Position numbers and translations under genes: made by a program
NCBI GenBank assembly: GCA_030418115.1
Contig: JAUHQD010000016.1
Location: 27,509-91,508, forward strand
Direction: 5' to 3'
Source: Alteromonadaceae bacterium BrNp21-10
Lineage (GTDB): Bacteria > Pseudomonadota > Gammaproteobacteria > Enterobacterales > Alteromonadaceae
DNA length: 64,000 nucleotides
Shown: positions 27,330-36,146 of the stretch, in pieces
Numbering within the stretch: the stretch's first letter is position 1
How the letters are laid out: each line of letters starts with the position of its first letter
The notes under the pieces: model-generated
The model's input: the letters and a program-made list of their open reading frames with translations, nothing else
Database searches by the model: none
What the model was told of the DNA's origin: nothing

Positions 27330-27472
27330 GGTCTGTTGATCTCTAGGGGACATCTAAACGCTCCCTGCTGTTGCCACTCGTCGTTCACTTAGAACAACTA
27401 AGTCGCCCTCCTTGTTTCGCGACCAGAAGTGGTTTGATTGAACAAAATTTATACCTAAAAGATCAACAGACC
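27330..27472. repeat. 143-bp element with perfect 13-bp terminal inverted repeats
   Basis: GGTCTGTTGATCT at 27330-27342 is the exact inverse of AGATCAACAGACC at 27460-27472, which is followed by six Ts. The element fills most of the gap between damX and dam, beginning directly after the damX stop. It looks like a MITE-like repeat that could also terminate damX transcription. The remaining bases to 27607 hold no recognised feature. Confidence 0.65.
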
Positions 27473-27607
27473 TTTTTTCTAACAATAATAGCGAGTTAAG
27501 GTACAATGCGCCTTTCCTTAAGCGCGAGCTTATTGCTAAAGTAAACCTTTTCATTTTGATGATTGATGCGTTGTTAACGCTCACCGATAAGCGGATTAAG
27601 TTGTAGT

Positions 27608-28432
27608 ATGTCGAATTTGTTGACGCCACCATTAAAATGGGCCGGCGGAAAGCGCTGGTTAACGCCAATATTACAGGATGTATGGTCGCAGCATCAGTCT
27701 CGCCGGTTGGTGGAACCCTTCGCCGGTGGCTTGGCTGTGGCATTAACGTTAAATCCGAAAACCGCACTGTTAAACGACACCAATCCCCATCTGATCAACT
27801 TCTATCAGCAAATTAATCAGGGCTTAAAAGTCACTAAACGTTTAAGTAATTCGTCGGATTATTTTTATCGCCGCCGTCAGGAGTTCAACGATAAAATTCG
27901 CCGCAATGATTTTCTAACCGAAGACGCCGCACAATTGTTCTATTTTTTAAACCGTACGGGCTATAACGGTTTATGTAGATTCAACAACAGCGGTTTATTT
28001 AATGTGCCCTTCGGGCGCTATAAGAAAATCAATTACCGTCAAGACTTTGATGAGTTCAGTGGTACGTTTAAGCACTGGGATTTTAAAAATGTGGATTTCG
28101 CAGAGCTGAACATAGAGTCCGACGACTTTCTTTATTTAGACCCGCCCTACGATTCTGAATTTACTAAATATTGTAAGAAAGACTTCACTTGGGATGACCA
28201 AGTGCGCTTAGTGGAATGGTTAGCGGATAAAGACGGGCCAATCATTTCTTCTAACCAAGCCACGGATAGGGTGTTAAGTCTTTACCGCCAGCATGGATTT
28301 CAAATTGCGTTATTAAAAGCGCCACGGATGATTTCTTGTAATGGGGATAGAAAACCCGCGGTTGAAATGTTCGCTTGGAAGAATATGGATATTCAGCTTA
28401 AGCCCTGCAAATTTTTATTAGAGCAATTATAA
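27608..28432 (+). CDS. dam: DNA adenine methyltransferase Dam (D12 class)
   Basis: Methylates adenine, expected at GATC. The SAM motif is LKWAGGKRW with VEPFAGGLAVAL (35-46), and the catalytic DPPY is at 178-181. NRTGYNGLCRFNNSGLFNVPFGRYKK matches the D12 family closely in order and spacing, split here only for reading. Length 274. Its position after damX supports the house-keeping Dam rather than a restriction-system enzyme. GATC specificity is by family inference. Confidence 0.92.
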   Translation: MSNLLTPPLKWAGGKRWLTPILQDVWSQHQSRRLVEPFAGGLAVALTLNPKTALLNDTNPHLINFYQQINQGLKVTKRLSNSSDYFYRRRQEFNDKIRRNDFLTEDAAQLFYFLNRTGYNGLCRFNNSGLFNVPFGRYKKINYRQDFDEFSGTFKHWDFKNVDFAELNIESDDFLYLDPPYDSEFTKYCKKDFTWDDQVRLVEWLADKDGPIISSNQATDRVLSLYRQHGFQIALLKAPRMISCNGDRKPAVEMFAWKNMDIQLKPCKFLLEQL

Positions 28433-28436
28433 GCCC

Positions 28437-28922
28437 TTAACTCGTTAGCGTCGGTTGTTGAATTTGTCCTACTTCTAACAATGGCGAAGCGTCTAAATCT
28501 TCCGCATTCATCATCTTCGCTACGCGTTGCATGGTGGCCAACATTTGTGTTTGTTCCCATTCTTCCATCGCTTCAAAACGGTTAATAAAATGCTCTTGCA
28601 AAGGCTTAGGAGCATTTTCTAATGCGGTGTGGCCATTCTCGGTTAGGTGTACACCTACTTTTCTTTTGTCGGTGGCGGAACGTTGTCGAATAATGAATTT
28701 TCTCGCCTCTAGGCGGTCGAGTATGCTGGTAACTGTTGCTGAGCTGAGGGTAATATTATCGGCAATTTTTTTGACGGTGACGCCATCACATAGTGCGATT
28801 TCTTGCATCACAATAAGTTGCGGGCTAGTAAGGCCGGTTTCTTTATTGAGCTTTTTAGAATATAAATCGATAGCGCGGATGACTTGGCGTAACGCCACTA
28901 ACAACTCTTCATATTTTTGCAT
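28437..28922 (-). CDS. MarR family transcriptional regulator
   Basis: A 161-residue winged-helix regulator. The helix-turn-helix is VKKIADNITLSSATVTSILDR and the wing contains RQRSATDKRKVGVHLT, both typical of MarR. It converges on dam with 4 bp between stops and is divergent from putP. Members usually repress a neighbouring gene and respond to small molecules; control of putP is possible but unproven. Confidence 0.88.
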   Translation of the reverse strand: MQKYEELLVALRQVIRAIDLYSKKLNKETGLTSPQLIVMQEIALCDGVTVKKIADNITLSSATVTSILDRLEARKFIIRQRSATDKRKVGVHLTENGHTALENAPKPLQEHFINRFEAMEEWEQTQMLATMQRVAKMMNAEDLDASPLLEVGQIQQPTLTS

Positions 28923-29332
28923 GTGAGTAACTACTTAAACTAGACAGCCAGCACTCTATCAAATTATTGGGGCTTTGCCATCTATTCTCTGGCAATTAAA
29001 GATTGCCCACTAAACATTGTTAGCGCCCAGTTAGTTGTCATAGAAAGTCCACAATCAGCGCCTACACTATGTTTTACAACTTGGGTTAAATTGTTCCCTC
29101 TTTAAATTTGCCCATTTTTTTGTTAGTATACGAACCATTCGTGGTGTGACCATGTAGATTAATAATTAAACCATCGTTTAGACAAATATTGATATTGATT
29201 CAATTAGTCGCAAAATATTTAAGAAAAATTAGCCGAGTTACTAATCTAATGCTGTGTGTCAGTGATTGACTTGCAGGTATTTAGTTCGTATTCAATTAAC
29301 TTCGAAAACAAAAAATATAAAGGGTGATTATA
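28923..29332. other. Divergent intergenic region between marR and putP
   Basis: About 400 bp without a gene. It must hold the promoters of marR and putP. A small palindrome, ACGAA-CCA-TTCGT at 29130-29142, lies in the middle and could be an operator. The flanking DNA is A+T-rich. Nothing else is recognised. Confidence 0.35.
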
Positions 29333-30838
29333 TTGGCAACGTTAAGTTACGTGTCGTTAGCTTTGTACTTTATGGCGATGTTAGGAATTGGTTTGTTTGC
29401 ATACCGTACCGCTTCCTCTGACTTAGCTGGTTATATTCTTGGTGGACGTAAGGTGAGTCCACAAGTTACTGCATTATCGGCAGGTGCGTCGGATATGAGC
29501 GGCTGGATGTTAATGGGGTTGCCTGGAGCCATGTATGTCAGCGGTTTTGATACGATTTGGATAGCGGTAGGTTTACTGATTGGCGCTTGGATGAATTACA
29601 TGATCGTGGCACCACGCTTGCGGGTTTATACGCAATTTGCCGATGATTCTCTGACTCTTCCAGAGTTTTTCAGTAAACGCTTTAAGCAGAATAATGCGCC
29701 TATTCGGATTATTTCAGCTGCGGTGATTATTGTATTCTTTACCTTATATACCTCTGCTGGATTAGTTGGCGGCGGCAAGTTGTTTGAAAGCGCCTTTGGC
29801 TTGAGTTATGAACTCGGTCTACTGGTTACCATGTTAGTTGTTGTCTCTTATACCTTATTAGGCGGCTTTCTTGCGGTCAGCATGACTGACTTTGTACAAG
29901 GCTGCATTATGTTTTTAGCTTTGGCATTGGTTCCCGTAGTGGCCTATTTTCAGTTTACCGATACCGCTGAAATGCTCAGTTACACCACCGAAAATATTCC
30001 GAGTTTAACCGAGAGTATGCAGGGGCTTGGCGTGGTATCTATTATTTCCAGCCTTGCTTGGGGTTTAGGTTATTTTGGTCAGCCACATATTGTGGTGCGT
30101 TTTATGGCCATCCGTTCAGTGAAAGATATTAAAGTGGCTCGCCGCATTGGTATTAGCTGGATGTTGGTGACAATTATTGGTGCGCTTGCCTGCGGATTAG
30201 TAGGGCTCGCCTATGCTAATAAGTATTCTATTACTGTAGACGACCCAGAAACTATCTTTATCATTTTATCGCAAGTGCTGTTTAATCCGTTGATCAGTGG
30301 CTTTTTATTGGCTGCAATTTTAGCTGCGATTATGAGTACAATTTCGTCACAGTTATTAGTGTCTTCGAGTTCATTAACCGAAGATATGTATCGCAGCTTC
30401 TCAGGTAAAGAGCTGGATCAAAAATGGTTGGTAACGCTAGGGCGTATTGGTGTTCTAGTCGTTGCTGTCGTGGCTTGTGTGCTGGCACTTGATCGTTCAA
30501 GTAGCATTTTGTCGCTGGTCAGTAATGCATGGGCTGGCTTTGGTGCTGCATTTGGACCGTTAATAATCTTTAGCTTGTTTTGGTCGAGATTGACTCATAC
30601 AGGCGCCGTGGCAGGTATTGTCAGCGGTGCAGTGACTGTTATCGCGTGGATACTTTGGCCGGAGCTAGATAATGGCCAAACGTTAAGTAATATTATGTAT
30701 GAAATTGTTCCGGGTGCGATTGTCAGTACTTTGAGTATATGGCTAGTCAGCCTAGCGAGTGGCCCAGTAGATGATGAGGTTATTGAATCATTTTCTGCGG
30801 CACAAGCCGAATTACAACTTCAACTAAATAAAGGGTAA
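29333..30838 (+). CDS. putP: Sodium/proline symporter PutP
   Basis: Inner-membrane Na+/proline carrier of the SSF family with about 13 membrane segments. GYILGGRKVSPQVTALSAG and SDMSGWMLMGLPGAMY are PutP signatures. A TTG at 29333 is preferred as start because AAAGGG lies 8 bp upstream; a GTG at 29324 overlaps that site. The protein would be 501 residues, near E. coli PutP (502). Only 3 bp separate it from proB, so the two are an operon pairing proline uptake with synthesis. Confidence 0.9.
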   Translation: MATLSYVSLALYFMAMLGIGLFAYRTASSDLAGYILGGRKVSPQVTALSAGASDMSGWMLMGLPGAMYVSGFDTIWIAVGLLIGAWMNYMIVAPRLRVYTQFADDSLTLPEFFSKRFKQNNAPIRIISAAVIIVFFTLYTSAGLVGGGKLFESAFGLSYELGLLVTMLVVVSYTLLGGFLAVSMTDFVQGCIMFLALALVPVVAYFQFTDTAEMLSYTTENIPSLTESMQGLGVVSIISSLAWGLGYFGQPHIVVRFMAIRSVKDIKVARRIGISWMLVTIIGALACGLVGLAYANKYSITVDDPETIFIILSQVLFNPLISGFLLAAILAAIMSTISSQLLVSSSSLTEDMYRSFSGKELDQKWLVTLGRIGVLVVAVVACVLALDRSSSILSLVSNAWAGFGAAFGPLIIFSLFWSRLTHTGAVAGIVSGAVTVIAWILWPELDNGQTLSNIMYEIVPGAIVSTLSIWLVSLASGPVDDEVIESFSAAQAELQLQLNKG

Positions 30839-30841
30839 AAT

Positions 30842-31942
30842 ATGATTTCGTGGAAAAGGATCGTGATTAAAGTCGGTAGTGCTTTAATATCACCAAATCG
30901 CAAAGGATGTAGTACAAAATATCTATCAGGAATTGCTAATTTTATCACCGAATGCCGTCAGCAAGGGGTGGAAGTGGTATTAGTTTCTTCTGGCTCAGTT
31001 GCTGCTGGTGCGCAACTGTTTTCTGAATCTGATCGTTCAGCAACTACCATTAAAAAAGCCATGGCCGCCGCCGGGCAAACCGCCATGATGGCGACATGGG
31101 ATAGTCTATTTGATTTCCCATCTGCGCAAATTTTATTATCTCAAGCAGATTTATGTGAGCGTGATCGCTACGTCAGTATTCGTGAAACCATTTTTTCGTT
31201 ACTAGAACACAATATCATTCCCATCGTGAATGAAAACGACACAGTGACCTGTGATGAGACCAAAGTTGGTGATAATGATAATTTATCAGCGATGGTAGCC
31301 GCAGCTGCAGAAGCCGATGCCTTGATTATTTGCTCGGACGTAGATGGTTTATTTAATAAAAATCCGAATTTACATGATGATGCGGAATTGATCCCGCAAG
31401 TACATCAAATTGATGCCAGCATTTATGCCATGGCTGGCGGTGTAACCAGTGATGTGGGCACCGGTGGTATGCAAACTAAAATAGAAGCCGCAGAGAAAGC
31501 CACCGCCCATGGAATCGGTACTTTTATTATCAATGGTATGAAGCAGTCTGGTTTTGATATGCTATCTCAAGGTAAAAATCCAGGTACGCTATTCTTACCT
31601 TATCCAGAACCGATGCAAGAGCTAGTACACTGGATGACCCATACCTCGATGGAACAGGGTGAAGTCATCATCGAGTCGGAAGACGACATTGATAGCTCAG
31701 AGCCTATTACCAGTAACGATGTTCTGGAAATTCGTGGCGAGTTTTCTGTGGGTGACACGGTATTGTTGCGTAGCCATAGCGGTAAGCGCTTAGCTAAAGC
31801 ACGAGCCAACTACAGTAGCTGCTTGTTGAATTTTATTACTGATGATGAACATACAAGCTCGCTAGCGACTCAGTTTGAGCAACGCACTGGTCCTATTCTT
31901 TCTGAGAAAAACATGGCAGTACTTGAAGAGAGTAATCAGTAA
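30842..31942 (+). CDS. proB: Glutamate 5-kinase
   Basis: Phosphorylates glutamate, the first step of proline synthesis. The amino-acid-kinase domain opens with RIVIKVGSALIS and contains VVLVSSGSVAAGAQL and NENDTVTCDETKVGDND; GGMQTKIEAAEKAT follows. A C-terminal PUA domain (about 275-360) is present, as in E. coli. No proA lies nearby; instead the gene follows putP. Joint control by osmotic stress would make sense but no regulatory site was recognised. Confidence 0.93.
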   Translation: MISWKRIVIKVGSALISPNRKGCSTKYLSGIANFITECRQQGVEVVLVSSGSVAAGAQLFSESDRSATTIKKAMAAAGQTAMMATWDSLFDFPSAQILLSQADLCERDRYVSIRETIFSLLEHNIIPIVNENDTVTCDETKVGDNDNLSAMVAAAAEADALIICSDVDGLFNKNPNLHDDAELIPQVHQIDASIYAMAGGVTSDVGTGGMQTKIEAAEKATAHGIGTFIINGMKQSGFDMLSQGKNPGTLFLPYPEPMQELVHWMTHTSMEQGEVIIESEDDIDSSEPITSNDVLEIRGEFSVGDTVLLRSHSGKRLAKARANYSSCLLNFITDDEHTSSLATQFEQRTGPILSEKNMAVLEESNQ

Positions 31943-31973
31943 GGGCGCAATATTTTTACAGTGTTACCTTCAG

Positions 31974-32002
31974 CGACCTAGATGCTCTAGAGCACTAGGT
32001 CG
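31974..32002. terminator. Hairpin between proB and the convergent DUF2970 gene
   Basis: CGACCTAG (31974-31981) pairs with CTAGGTCG (31995-32002) and the loop itself holds the palindrome GCTCTAGAGC. It lies between convergent stops and probably acts in both directions. Confidence 0.6.
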
Positions 32003-32003
32003 T

Positions 32004-32189
32004 TTAGGTTACTGCGTTGTTAACAATGACGAGTAAAGTGCTGATAAATAATAATACGAAAATCACACCGACAATAATAAAAGGGATAATGGATTTTTGT
32101 TGAAAGTCATGTTGTCTATTGGCTTCTGTCTGCACACCAAACGCGCCAGCGGCGACACTTTTGAATACCTTCCACCAACTTTTTAGCAT
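32004..32189 (-). CDS. DUF2970 family small membrane protein
   Basis: A 61-residue protein with the DUF2970 pattern: WWKVFKSVAAGAFGVQTEANRQHDF, then one membrane helix (about 36-58). The function is unknown. Its ATG overlaps the stop of the upstream gene by one base (TAATG), so translation is coupled. Confidence 0.8.
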   Translation of the reverse strand: MLKSWWKVFKSVAAGAFGVQTEANRQHDFQQKSIIPFIIVGVIFVLLFISTLLVIVNNAVT

Positions 32190-32497
32190 TAACTGCGACT
32201 CTGTTTGTGACTAATAGTCTCATCAGTATGACGGCTAAGTAATTCTAGTAAATCAAGAAAGTGAAACTGACCATTATGGCCGTTACCTAATATCCATGAA
32301 GACCAGCTGACTTCTGAAGTTTGCTGATTAGCACAACGGTTAGTTGGGTGACTCATAGGTAATGACTTATCAATTTTTACATTGTTAGCGCAGGCACAAG
32401 TTGCTAAGCCTTCGCGGGCTTGCAATGTAAACGCCGATAGTGATGCCACTACCAATGCACTTGATAATATTACTGAAAATCTAATTTTCTGACGCAT
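32189..32497 (-). CDS. Small secreted protein of unknown function
   Basis: The start at 32497 is supported by AGGGAG 9 bp upstream; a start at 32548 would put 17 extra residues before the signal peptide. The 102-residue product has a signal peptide (about 1-27) and a mature part with three Cys (TCAC near the start and RCA later) and the segment WSSWILGNGHNGQFHFLDLLELL. It is coupled to the DUF2970 gene, so the two may act together at the membrane. I do not recognise the family. Confidence 0.65.
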   Translation of the reverse strand: MRQKIRFSVILSSALVVASLSAFTLQAREGLATCACANNVKIDKSLPMSHPTNRCANQQTSEVSWSSWILGNGHNGQFHFLDLLELLSRHTDETISHKQSRS

Positions 32498-32671
32498 TCT
32501 AAGCAACTCCCTGTGTGGCAAAGCGGGGTCAATTATAAACGAGTTCAAATATTCAACAACACCTGTTTTATCGCAGGAAATCGGGTGTTTAACTTAAATA
32601 CCACTAATGTGCGGTAATTTACTGGTTTTATTCAGGGAATGAGGGGCTGTAGGCTCAGGAACTATATAGAA

Positions 32672-32693
32672 AATGGCGGAAAACTCCGCCATT
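32672..32693. terminator. Terminator downstream of the porin gene
   Basis: AATGGCGGA pairs with TCCGCCATT around AAAC, with A-rich sequence on the left and T-rich on the right, so it could work for the minus-strand porin gene and in the other direction. Confidence 0.7.
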
Positions 32694-32722
32694 TATTTAA
32701 TCAAAAAAGTAGAGCAAGCTAC

Positions 32723-33352
32723 TTATAGATCAAAGCTTTTGCTAATGCTGAAGACTAAGGTTTCGTCGCCACCAAGGTCAGAGTCGGCAGCAATAATTGC
32801 TACTCCGGTGTCAAATCCACCCACTTCCATACCGTAACCTACTTCTACGTAGCTGCCATCAAAATCGCCACCGTGGAAACCAAGGGTACCGTATAAGCCT
32901 GATTCAGCTTCTGCAGTAAGGCCGATAAAGGTGTAATCTTGATCGTCACCACCTTCTACTTCCCAAACACCTTTGCTTACTTCTAAGCTAAAAGCACCAT
33001 AGCCTAAACCTAAATTAATTTCGTTGTACGAAGAGTCGAAGTCACCAGTATATTGGTAAGTAGTGAAGCCAGCACTAAGGCTTAGGCCACTTTCAGTTTC
33101 GATACCGTAACCAGCATAAACATCGACTTCTAAACCGTCTTGTACGTCAGCAGCCCAAGTACCAAGATAAAAGCCGCCATTTTCATAATCAACGCCAGCA
33201 CTACCACTTGCTGCACCAGTTTGAGTGATACCACGGAAAACGTAATCGCTTACTAGACCAACATTAGCAGAAAGATCGGCTTGAGCAGCTGGAACAAAGG
33301 CAGTAGCAGATAATAAAACAGCACTAAGTGTAGAAATTTTAAATTTGTTCAT
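32723..33352 (-). CDS. TorF family putative outer-membrane porin
   Basis: A 209-residue beta-barrel protein. A signal peptide (1-25, cut after AQA) precedes alternating beta strands starting with LSANVGLVSDYVFRGITQT, the family's typical opening, and ending in Phe-Asp-Leu. The mature protein is acidic. In many proteobacteria such genes neighbour glnK-amtB and respond to nitrogen. A sigma-54-type promoter and an NtrC-like site upstream agree with this. The transported solute is unknown. Confidence 0.85.
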   Translation of the reverse strand: MNKFKISTLSAVLLSATAFVPAAQADLSANVGLVSDYVFRGITQTGAASGSAGVDYENGGFYLGTWAADVQDGLEVDVYAGYGIETESGLSLSAGFTTYQYTGDFDSSYNEINLGLGYGAFSLEVSKGVWEVEGGDDQDYTFIGLTAEAESGLYGTLGFHGGDFDGSYVEVGYGMEVGGFDTGVAIIAADSDLGGDETLVFSISKSFDL

Positions 33353-33409
33353 TGTTGTATGTCTCCGGATTGTTATTGTATTAAGTTGTTGTTTTCTGAT
33401 TTAACAAAA

Positions 33410-33425
33410 AGCAAAACCAATGCCC
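33410..33425 (-). promoter_or_regulatory. Sigma-54-type promoter of the porin gene
   Basis: On the minus strand GGGCATTGGTTTTGCT matches TGGCAC-N5-TTGCW at all positions but two, with the required GG and GC separated correctly. Transcription would start near 33400, about 48 bp before the start codon. Confidence 0.65.
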
Positions 33426-33544
33426 ACTTTCAAAAAAAGCTTAATTATTAATATAACCATTTGATTTTAAATGTTTTTAAATTAAAGGGTTGTATATTAC
33501 TGACGGATCGTGGAATACGTAAAATGACGTATATTCACTACTGG

Positions 33545-33603
33545 TGCACCAATATGGTGATTGGGCTTTATCTTGGTGCGAGGCGTTTTCCGTTGTGGTG
33601 CAA
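33545..33603. promoter_or_regulatory. NtrC-like enhancer sites
   Basis: TGCACCAATATGGTGAT at 33545-33561 is close to the NtrC consensus TGCACCA-N3-TGGTGCA. Further half sites, TTGGTGCGA at 33573 and GTGGTGCAA at 33595, follow. The cluster is 130-200 bp upstream of the predicted sigma-54 promoter, a usual enhancer distance. The remainder of 33353-33716 shows only A+T-rich DNA. Confidence 0.6.
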
Positions 33604-33716
33604 GATGGCTTTGCTTTTTAACTGCTGCGAATTTGGGTAAAGTAGAAGAAGATAAAAAGTAAATTCACATCGAATAAAAATTAGATAATTAACCTACTGA
33701 TTTTTCAGGAGTAACA

Positions 33717-34391
33717 ATGAAGCCCTATTTAATTGCACCGTCAATTTTGTCTGCGGATTTCGCCCATTTGGGGGATGACGTGAAAAAGGTGATCGCTGCG
33801 GGTGCCGATATTATCCATTTTGACGTCATGGATAATCATTATGTACCCAACCTAACTTTTGGGCCGATGATCTGTGAGGCGCTGCGTAAAGATGGCATTG
33901 ATGCCATTATTGATGTTCATCTGATGGTTGAGCCGGTCGACAGTATGGTGGATATGTTTGCTGATGCGGGGGCAAATTGGATCAGCTTTCATCCAGAAGC
34001 GTCTAAACATGTCGATAGAACCTTACAGTTAATTAAAAGTCGCGGTTGTAATGCGGGCTTAGTCCTTAATCCAGCAACATCTCTGGAGCATATTGAGCAT
34101 GTGTTGGATCGTTTAGATCACGTATTGATAATGTCAGTCAATCCCGGATTTGGGGGGCAGTCTTTTATTCCTTCAATGCTGGATAAAGTGCGTAAACTGC
34201 AACAAATGATTACATTAAGTGGCAGGGATATTCGTATACAAATTGACGGCGGCGTAAAAGTCGATAATATTCGCGCCATCGCGGAAGCCGGTGCCAATGT
34301 CTTTGTGGCGGGCTCTGCCATTTTTAATCAACCTGATTATCAGTATGCCATCACGCAAATGCGTGAGCAGCTGGCAACACTGAATACATAA
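33717..34391 (+). CDS. rpe: Ribulose-phosphate 3-epimerase
   Basis: Interconverts ribulose 5-phosphate and xylulose 5-phosphate. The 224-residue TIM barrel shows [13 protein letters not shown], the metal-binding [37 protein letters not shown] and the phosphate-binding QIDGGVK with GSAIF. CAGGAG precedes the ATG. It is followed by trpS after 25 bp and is probably co-transcribed, a common arrangement in gammaproteobacteria. Confidence 0.96.
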   Translation: MKPYLIAPSILSADFAHLGDDVKKVIAAGADIIHFDVMDNHYVPNLTFGPMICEALRKDGIDAIIDVHLMVEPVDSMVDMFADAGANWISFHPEASKHVDRTLQLIKSRGCNAGLVLNPATSLEHIEHVLDRLDHVLIMSVNPGFGGQSFIPSMLDKVRKLQQMITLSGRDIRIQIDGGVKVDNIRAIAEAGANVFVAGSAIFNQPDYQYAITQMREQLATLNT

Positions 34392-34416
34392 TTTTATAAA
34401 ATAGAAGTATTTCATT

Positions 34417-35424
34417 ATGACAAAACCCATTGTACTAAGCGGATGCCAACCATCCGGACAACTCACCATTGGTAATTATATGGGCGCGTTGCGTCAATGG
34501 GTGGCAATGCAACAAGATTACGACTGCCTGTATATGTTAGTGGATTTACACTCTATTACTGTGCGCCAAGATCCCAAGGCACTTTATGATGTGTGCTTAG
34601 ACGGTTTAGCGTTGTATTTAGCCTGCGGTATTGACCCTGAGAAAAGTACTATCTTTATGCAATCCCATGTGCCAGAGCATGCGCAATTATCTTGGGTGCT
34701 AAATTGCTATACGCAAATGGGCGAGCTCAATCGCATGACCCAGTTTAAAGATAAGTCGGCGCGCAACGTCACTAATATTAATGCGGGCCTATTTACTTAT
34801 CCTACCTTAATGGCAGCCGATATTTTGGCTTATCAGGCTGACCAAGTACCGGTTGGCGATGATCAAAAGCAACATCTTGAGTTAACCCGCGATATCGCCA
34901 TGCGTTTTAACAATCAGCATGGTGATACCTTTACAGTGCCAGAACCTTATATTCCGGAATTTGGTGCGCGCATTATGAGTCTGCAAGAGCCGACCAAGAA
35001 AATGTCGAAGTCAGACGACAATGCCAATAACTTTGTGGGCTTGTTGGAGTCGCCCAAAGCGGTGGCTAAAAAGATTAAAAAAGCCATGACAGATTCCGAT
35101 GAGCAAGCACGTATTTATTTTGATCCTAAAGAAAAACCTGGGGTAGCTAATTTATTAACTTTATTATCCGGTGTAACTGGCAGCAGTATTGAAAGTTTAG
35201 TCCCTCAATACGAAGGTAAAATGTATGGTCACTTAAAAGTGGATGTCGCTGATGCGGTGGTATCCCTATTAGAGCCATTACAAGCACGTTTTAACGCTTT
35301 ACGTAGTGACCGTGCTGAATTAGACCGAGTAATGCGTATTGGTGCAGATAAAGCTTCTGAGCGGGCTGCCGTTACTTTAGCCAAGGTTTATCAGGCGGTA
35401 GGATTTATTCCTCGCCCACGTTAA
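34417..35424 (+). CDS. trpS: Tryptophan--tRNA ligase
   Basis: Charges tRNA-Trp. Class I synthetase of 335 residues, with the HIGH-type signature [13 protein letters not shown] near the start and the KMSKS loop (KKMSKSD, near 195). [17 protein letters not shown] is also characteristic. It lies between rpe and pabA with gaps of 25 and 18 bp, suggesting one operon. Confidence 0.96.
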   Translation: MTKPIVLSGCQPSGQLTIGNYMGALRQWVAMQQDYDCLYMLVDLHSITVRQDPKALYDVCLDGLALYLACGIDPEKSTIFMQSHVPEHAQLSWVLNCYTQMGELNRMTQFKDKSARNVTNINAGLFTYPTLMAADILAYQADQVPVGDDQKQHLELTRDIAMRFNNQHGDTFTVPEPYIPEFGARIMSLQEPTKKMSKSDDNANNFVGLLESPKAVAKKIKKAMTDSDEQARIYFDPKEKPGVANLLTLLSGVTGSSIESLVPQYEGKMYGHLKVDVADAVVSLLEPLQARFNALRSDRAELDRVMRIGADKASERAAVTLAKVYQAVGFIPRPR

Positions 35425-35442
35425 GCAAGGCAAGTTTGGCCC

Positions 35443-36024
35443 ATGTTGTTACTGATTGATAATTACGATTCTTTTACCCATAACCTAGCGCATTATTTTG
35501 CTGAGTTAGGGCAACAGGTAAAAGTCTGTCGTAATGATGAACTGACATTAGCCGATATAGAGATAATGGCACCGCAATACATTGTTCTTTCTCCCGGGCC
35601 CGGTACACCAGATGATGCTGGCATTAGCTTAGCGCTGATCCAGCAATTTGCTGGCAAGATACCCATTTTGGGGGTATGTCTTGGTTATCAGGCCATTGGT
35701 CAGGTTTTTGGTGCAAGTGTGGTACGGGCTAGCAAAGTATTACACGGTAAAACTTCGCAAGTTGAGCATGTTGGTTCATTGTTGTTTAGCGGTGTCGACA
35801 ATCCGTTTACGGCCACTCGTTATCATTCGTTGATAATAGATGCCAAGACACTGCCTGAGGATTTTAAGGTGACGGCGGTGTGTAAAAATAGCCAAGGCGA
35901 AGTTGAGGCGATTATGGCTATAGAGCATCAGCATTGGCCATTGTGTGGGGTGCAGTTTCACCCAGAATCAGTTCTTACTACAGCCGGGCATCAGATATTA
36001 CGAAATTTTCTAAATATGAAATAA
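35443..36024 (+). CDS. pabA: Aminodeoxychorismate/anthranilate synthase glutamine amidotransferase subunit
   Basis: Class I glutaminase that supplies ammonia to PabB or TrpE. The catalytic Cys79 is in GVCLGYQ and the His173/Glu175 pair in FHPESVLT; the opening [16 protein letters not shown] is typical. No pabB or trpE is adjacent, so which partner it serves (folate or tryptophan) cannot be told; the name follows the usual assignment for an isolated copy. Confidence 0.88.
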   Translation: MLLLIDNYDSFTHNLAHYFAELGQQVKVCRNDELTLADIEIMAPQYIVLSPGPGTPDDAGISLALIQQFAGKIPILGVCLGYQAIGQVFGASVVRASKVLHGKTSQVEHVGSLLFSGVDNPFTATRYHSLIIDAKTLPEDFKVTAVCKNSQGEVEAIMAIEHQHWPLCGVQFHPESVLTTAGHQILRNFLNMK

Positions 36025-36146
36025 TAACGAATATACTATATGCAATTTAAAATGCTGGTGAGTAAATTTTTCCCACAAAGAGATGAAATTTCTGTAGTAT
36101 GCCCAACGTTTTTGCAACCTTAACAGTAAGTGATTAATCCCTATTC

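Noticed and set aside
27354..27767. Minus-strand open frame of 137 codons overlapping the damX-dam gap and the dam start
   Set aside because: It reads through the inverted-repeat element and against the start of dam, with no ribosome site or protein-like composition.
33595..33620. Forward sigma-54 promoter for rpe
   Set aside because: The GG and GC elements in GGTGCAAGATGGC are one base too close, whereas the minus-strand site at 33410 fits well.
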